Assembly: GCF_001434405.1 (NCBI RefSeq)
Contig: NZ_AZFT01000053.1
Location: 658,285-706,638, forward strand
Direction: 5' to 3'
DNA length: 48,354 bases
Source of the DNA: Ligilactobacillus apodemi DSM 16634 = JCM 16172
GTDB lineage: Bacteria; Bacillota; Bacilli; Lactobacillales; Lactobacillaceae
Shown here: positions 45,898 to 48,354 of the stretch, in pieces
Layout of the letters: the number at the start of each line of letters is the position of its first letter
How positions within the stretch are numbered: the first letter of the stretch is position 1
Notes under the pieces: model-generated
What the model was told of the DNA's origin: nothing
Seen by the model: the letters and a program-made list of their open reading frames with translations, nothing else
Database searches by the model: none
Program-made: the position numbers and the translations under genes

Positions 45898-47199
45898 TTA
45901 CTCACTTTCTTCTAACGGATCATCAGCCACTTCTATTTCTGGAAAATGCTCTTTGATTTTCTTAGTATCTCCCTTATAAAACACTAAAACGTTTTGATGA
46001 CATCTAACCACTTTACGATTTACCATATTACGACGAGCACGAATAGCACCTGAACCAATGATGTTAACTAACACAATATCGTTATAAAATATAAATCCTT
46101 GCTCTTTAAATGCTTTTTTAGTTAGCCCTTGCAGGTCGCGGTAGTGTCCATCTTTCTTACTTCTGACGTCAGAAATAACAACTACGGCGAAGCGGTTATC
46201 CCTGACTTTGTTAGCACCACGCTTCAATATCTCAACATAAGTCTTATCAAAATCAGACTCACTCATGTTCGATATATCTTGAGGATCATCAGAGTATACT
46301 TCAAGATCAGCATACGGCGGACAAGTCAATAATAGATCTTGGCTGTTATCTTGAACATACTCATCAACATTCAAACTATCATCATTGATCCATGTAATAT
46401 CATTAGGAACACCTATTTGCTTAGCATTTTCAATATTGGCTTCAACCTGTTCTTTTCTAAGCTCTATTCCAGTATATTCATGACCTAAAATCGAAGCAGT
46501 TACGCCACGAACGCTACCACCAGCAAATGGGTCATAAATTTTTGAACCTTTATGTGGAGTAAACCAGTTGTACATCAATTCACACAAAACAGGGTCAAAT
46601 ATTGAGGTTCCACCCGTTGCACCACCCATATCAAGTGATTTAGCAAATGTTAGGTTTCCCTCTCGTCCGACCTCACTAGCAATCCCTAAGTCTAACCATT
46701 GTTTCTTGCGTGATTGCCACTCTCCACGACGTGTATCAAGGATAGATCCAGGAAATACTCCGAATTTTTCAGATAAAGGGGGAGCATCATTATCTTGTGA
46801 CATGACTTTTCTAAAAGTTGATTGTTCATCTTCCATAAAATCATCAAATCCAAAATCAGACATATCCAGATCAACAATATCATCTAGTTCTATATCTAAC
46901 AGTTCCATATCCCAATCAGCTAATTCACCGGTTTTGTTATCAGCTAAACGATATGCTTTTACTTGCTGTTCTGATAATGTATCAGCAATCACAACTGGTA
47001 CTTTTTTCAATTTTAATTTCTTAGCAGCTTTTAAACGTGTATGCCCTACAACGATCACGTTATCCTTGTCAACCACGATCGGTTGTTGCCACCCGAATTC
47101 TTTGATTGAATTAGCTGTTTCTTGCACCGCATCATCATTAACTCGGGGATTGTTTTCATATGGCTTAACTTGATCAATAGGCATTTCGATCACTTTCAT
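45898..47199 (-). CDS. ParB-like domain fused to DNA methyltransferase
   Basis: A 433-residue protein. Residues 1-110 form a ParB/sulfiredoxin-like domain (VKPYENNPRVN near 12, GHTRLKAAKKL at 52-62). A charged linker follows (110-150), then an amino-methyltransferase domain with SAM motif I DPFAGGS (223-229), GIELRKEQVE near 244-253 and catalytic motif IV TCPPY at 292-296. Motif I preceding IV distinguishes it from the beta-class N6-adenine enzymes; TCPPY is compatible with N4-cytosine or N6-adenine modification. No restriction gene is near, so it is an orphan phage methylase, perhaps protecting phage DNA or marking the packaging region. A ribosome site AAAGGAG is 7 bases upstream of the ATG. 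Confidence 0.88.
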   Translation of the reverse strand: MKVIEMPIDQVKPYENNPRVNDDAVQETANSIKEFGWQQPIVVDKDNVIVVGHTRLKAAKKLKLKKVPVVIADTLSEQQVKAYRLADNKTGELADWDMELLDIELDDIVDLDMSDFGFDDFMEDEQSTFRKVMSQDNDAPPLSEKFGVFPGSILDTRRGEWQSRKKQWLDLGIASEVGREGNLTFAKSLDMGGATGGTSIFDPVLCELMYNWFTPHKGSKIYDPFAGGSVRGVTASILGHEYTGIELRKEQVEANIENAKQIGVPNDITWINDDSLNVDEYVQDNSQDLLLTCPPYADLEVYSDDPQDISNMSESDFDKTYVEILKRGANKVRDNRFAVVVISDVRSKKDGHYRDLQGLTKKAFKEQGFIFYNDIVLVNIIGSGAIRARRNMVNRKVVRCHQNVLVFYKGDTKKIKEHFPEIEVADDPLEESE

Positions 47200-47221
47200 T
47201 TGATCGCTCCTTTCTGCAAAA

Positions 47222-47248
47222 TAAAAAGCCAGCCTATTACAGCTGACT
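47222..47248 (-). terminator. terminator upstream of the methyltransferase gene
   Basis: Seven-base arms AGCCAGC (47227-47233) and GCTGACT (47242-47248) with one G-U, an 8-base loop and TTTTATTTT on the minus strand. It lies after the 28-residue ORF and only about 25 bp ahead of the methyltransferase start, leaving no room for a new promoter. Confidence 0.75.
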
Positions 47249-47254
47249 TAGATA

Positions 47255-47341
47255 TTATTTGAATTTCTTAGCTACAACGATCAACATAGCTAATATAATC
47301 AGCAATGTTACACATGCTGTCAGTAAATAAATTGTTAACAT
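47255..47341 (-). CDS. 28-residue single-span membrane peptide
   Basis: A small ORF with GGAGA 7 bases ahead of the ATG. It encodes an almost entirely hydrophobic peptide (LTIYLLTACVTLLIILAML) ending in KKFK, typical of a single membrane span with a basic cytoplasmic end. A terminator follows directly. Could be a lysis-related or toxin-like micro-protein; no family recognised. Confidence 0.55.
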   Translation of the reverse strand: MLTIYLLTACVTLLIILAMLIVVAKKFK

Positions 47342-47520
47342 GTACGCATCTCCATTTTTGATAGCTAAAGGCCTAGGTTGGACTTGCACCAACACTTTAT
47401 CACTAGATAGACCATTTTGCTCGCTTCGGTCAGTTGCGAGCTGGACTTATCGCGCCCACACGCTAAACTTATTTAGTGACGCTCTAGCACGTCATGCTTT
47501 CTCATCCAAGATATTCTCAA
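47342..47520 (-). ncRNA. structured RNA region with predicted pseudoknot
   Basis: No credible gene occupies this stretch. Read on the minus strand it contains in order: hairpin TGACG/CGTCA (47494-47477), hairpin CTAAA/TTTAG (47476-47463), an H-type pseudoknot (stem 1 GCTCGC/GCGAGC at 47441-47436 with 47424-47419; stem 2 GACC/GGTC at 47431-47428 with 47413-47410), and a T-arm-like hairpin GTTGG-TGCAAGT-CCAAC (47393-47377). The density and GC content of the arms exceed the surroundings. Possible roles: cis-acting antiterminator, packaging signal or tRNA-like RNA. No known RNA family is identified. Confidence 0.45.
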
Positions 47521-47551
47521 AGTAAATAATCAAACTCATGTCCCATTTCTG

Positions 47552-47580
47552 GAACACTATCATAATACTATGATGTTCCA
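47552..47580. repeat. imperfect palindrome next to the iterons
   Basis: Outer arms GGAACA/TGTTCC and inner arms TCATA/TATGA around ATAC, with a 3-base bulge on one side. It touches the first iteron. It may be a dimer-binding operator or an RNA hairpin. Confidence 0.6.
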
Positions 47581-47640
47581 ACGGTTTACCAGCGCTATTT
47601 CAACGGTTTTACAGCGGATTTCCAGCGGAAAAGCAACGGT
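47575..47640. repeat. six tandem 11-bp iterons
   Basis: On the plus strand the core CA(A/G)CGG recurs exactly every 11 bp, at 47580, 47591, 47602, 47613, 47624 and 47635; the second copy ends in C in place of G. The flanking 5 bases are mostly TTT(C/A)C. The array abuts the stop codon of the 55-residue gene. The period is close to one helical turn, so all cores face one side of the DNA, as expected for cooperative protein binding. Confidence 0.85.
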
Positions 47641-47808
47641 TTATTCTGATAGTCTCTTATCAAGCAGTTCTTTAAGTTCTAATAGATCTTCATACTTGCC
47701 ATACTTCGTGATAAATGTCCTTGCTACCGATCGCTTGCGCATATAGGCAGCCTTTTCTTTGTTCTTAGCTTGCCAGCGTTTATTCCGTTCTGTCTGTGAT
47801 AATGCCAT
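47641..47808 (-). CDS. small basic helical phage protein
   Basis: A 55-residue protein starting MALSQTERNKRWQAKNKEKAAYMRKRSVARTF and ending in an acidic-leucine helix (YGKYEDLLELKELLDKRL). The start at 47808 shares a TAATG junction with the preceding gene, so it is translationally coupled. The basic N-terminal helix and leucine-rich C-terminal helix suggest a small dimeric nucleic-acid-binding protein; similar short proteins are common in phages of Firmicutes, without known function. The iteron array begins immediately after its stop codon, which makes it a candidate binder. Confidence 0.7.
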   Translation of the reverse strand: MALSQTERNKRWQAKNKEKAAYMRKRSVARTFITKYGKYEDLLELKELLDKRLSE

Positions 47809-47945
47809 TACTTCATCACCCACCAAGCAATTAATCCAGCTATCACGATCAAGGCGATAGCACTTGTGATCATCTCTTTTTTAGTTGTTCTTCTAACAGA
47901 GGCACTCATTTTAAATTTACCCTTTTGATATTCAAATAACTTCAT
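47808..47945 (-). CDS. 45-residue single-span membrane protein
   Basis: A small ORF with a strong ribosome site (AGGAGG, 8 bases ahead of the ATG). It has a basic N-terminal half (KGKFKMSASVRRTTKKE) and a C-terminal membrane span (SAIALIVIAGLIAWWVM). Its stop overlaps the next start (TAATG). Not recognised; the shape would suit a small membrane anchor or exclusion protein. Confidence 0.65.
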   Translation of the reverse strand: MKLFEYQKGKFKMSASVRRTTKKEMITSAIALIVIAGLIAWWVMK

Positions 47946-47967
47946 TTGTACAACCTCCTATTTGATG

Positions 47968-48108
47968 TGTTATACTAAAAGTACCAAGAAGGGGAAGGGC
48001 GATTCCCCTCCTGTGGTAACTAATCAATGTTACCACTCAAAAGTAAGCTCAAAGCTCGCAATTACCAAATTGATCTTGACAACAAGTTTGGTTTTTGTGG
48101 GCTTTTTT
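47968..48108 (+). ncRNA. candidate antisense RNA, convergent with the 34-residue ORF
   Basis: An extended -10 promoter TGTTATACT (47968-47976) points to the right, with start near 47983. The transcript would fold as hairpins at 47987-48012 and 48013-48036 (GTGGTAAC/GTTACCAC) and end at an intrinsic terminator: arms 48051-48061 and 48095-48105 with inner ACCAAA/TTTGGT and CTTG/CAAG, then TTTTTT to 48108. No convincing -35 box is seen. The RNA would be fully complementary to most of the ORF on the opposite strand. Confidence 0.5.
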
Positions 48109-48158
48109 GCTTGTAACCTTTTAAGTAGGCTCATCAATCTCACCTCCTTCTTGGTACT
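47980..48158. repeat. inverted repeats flanking the 34-residue ORF
   Basis: AGTACCAAGAAGG at 47980-47992 and its perfect 13-bp complement at 48146-48158. The similarity extends outward into the two -10 regions (TATACTAAAA on the left, TACACTAAAAT on the right as read inward), so each convergent transcript begins with the same sequence. The right copy overlaps the ribosome site of the ORF. Confidence 0.85.
48030..48134 (-). CDS. 34-residue ORF between inverted repeats
   Basis: A short ORF with a perfect AAGGAGG 8 bases ahead of the ATG. The peptide has a basic N-terminus (MSLLKRLQAKKPTKTK) and a strand-like hydrophobic C-terminal half (LVVKINLVIASFELTFEW). A promoter on the minus strand, TTGCAA and TACACT with 17-bp spacing (about 48166-48194), lies just upstream. 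Its ribosome site can pair with the 3' copy of the inverted repeat in a full-length transcript. Not recognised; it could be the peptide of a type I toxin-antitoxin-like locus or simply a phage micro-protein. Confidence 0.5.
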   Translation of the reverse strand: MSLLKRLQAKKPTKTKLVVKINLVIASFELTFEW

Positions 48159-48203
48159 ATTTTAGTGTACTATATACATTACGTAATTGCAATACTTTTA
48201 TAT

Positions 48204-48228
48204 TAAAAAAAGCCTGATTTCTCAGACT
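48204..48228 (-). terminator. terminator after the partial gene at the right edge
   Basis: Seven-base arms AGCCTGA (48211-48217) and TCAGACT (48222-48228) closed by a GAAA tetraloop on the minus strand, followed by TTTTTTT. It lies right after the stop codon of the partial ORF. Confidence 0.88.
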
Positions 48229-48231
48229 TTT

Positions 48232-48354
48232 TCACTTATATTTGTGTAAATCTTTCCACCATGGACAACACGTCTCAAAAGCATCTGCAAACTCGTTTTC
48301 GGCTTTACGCTTCTTTACACGATATTGCGTCTCTTCACATCCTAACCTTTCGCA
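48232..48354 (-). CDS. C-terminal end of a phage protein (partial)
   Basis: Open frame running in from the right edge: 40 residues, highly charged with CERLGCEETQYRVKKRK, then ADAFETCCPWWKDLHKYK and a stop. A terminator follows. The beginning lies outside the window. The position ahead of the late genes would suit a regulatory or hypothetical protein, but the fragment is too short to assign. Confidence 0.6.
   Translation of the reverse strand, partial: CERLGCEETQYRVKKRKAENEFADAFETCCPWWKDLHKYK

Larger units (their letters stand above)
22991..48354 (-). mobile_element. temperate siphovirus prophage, late half (continues beyond the window)
   Basis: A complete set of packaging, head, tail, baseplate and lysis genes on one strand, in the canonical order of Lactobacillus siphophages (SPP1/PBSX-like packaging and head genes, TP901-1-like tail). 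The left end is a strong terminator at 22991-23027. The host-phage junction must lie between about 22832 and 22990, but no att core can be named without the other end. No integrase, repressor, replication or excision genes are present, so at least one third of the prophage lies beyond 48354. All structural genes look intact. Confidence 0.93.

Noticed and set aside
47340-47525. 61-residue plus-strand ORF over the structured RNA region
   Set aside because: No ribosome site, opposite to all neighbouring genes, and its sequence is explained by paired RNA arms.
47575-47640. CRISPR array
   Set aside because: Units are only 11 bp with no unique spacers and no cas genes nearby; this is an iteron array.
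47962-48165. 67-residue plus-strand ORF spanning the inverted repeats
   Set aside because: Its start precedes the likely transcription start on that strand and it has no ribosome site; the structured terminator lies inside it. An RNA is the better explanation.
47960-48200. A firm Fst/par-type toxin-antitoxin call
   Set aside because: The promoter geometry is suggestive, but the peptide lacks the hydrophobic Fst-type span and no family match can be shown, so it is kept as a hypothesis only.

Overview
The window is a chromosomal segment of a low-GC Gram-positive bacterium carrying part of a temperate siphovirus prophage. The host genes, the glycine T-box ahead of glyQS, pyruvate kinase with a C-terminal PEP-utiliser domain, a DnaE-type polymerase with a degenerate PHP domain and the gene order phoH-ybeY-dgkA-era-recO-glyQ-glyS-dnaG-rpoD-trmK all point to Lactobacillaceae. 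Ligilactobacillus is my best guess; this is inferred from gene order and protein feel, not from a search.

Region 1 (1-22,830) is conserved core genome, almost all on the minus strand. It holds glycolysis (pfkA-pyk), replication (dnaE), a DUF2929 membrane protein on the plus strand, the ClpB disaggregase, peptidase T, a Nif3-like protein, TrmK, the primary sigma factor and primase (dnaG-rpoD), glycyl-tRNA synthetase behind a T-box, and the RecO, Era, DgkA, YbeY and PhoH cluster. Several promoters and intrinsic terminators are readable.

Region 2 (about 22,830-48,354) is the late half of a prophage, all on the minus strand and read from the right edge towards phoH. In transcription order: small genes and structured RNA elements, a ParB-domain DNA methyltransferase, two tRNA-like elements, terminase small and large subunits, portal, a MuF minor head protein with a C-terminal ADP-ribosyltransferase-like domain, scaffold, major capsid protein, head-tail connectors, tail tube, tail chaperones joined by a -1 frameshift, tape measure, distal tail protein, a giant receptor-binding protein, small membrane proteins/holin, GH25 endolysin, a BppU/collagen-like baseplate protein and XkdX. 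A strong terminator then ends the late operon just before the junction with the host chromosome. Integrase, repressor and replication genes must lie beyond the right edge. From the usual lactobacillar order, the prophage probably sits between phoH and yqeY/rpsU.

The least ordinary part is the packaging-proximal end and the head gene cluster. It contains six 11-bp iterons next to an imperfect palindrome, a convergent pair of near-identical promoters giving fully complementary transcripts around a 34-residue ORF, a stretch with a predicted pseudoknot and several hairpins, two tRNA-like folds around a terminator, and the MuF-ADP-ribosyltransferase protein followed by an overlapping 55-residue ORF that could be an immunity or accessory gene.
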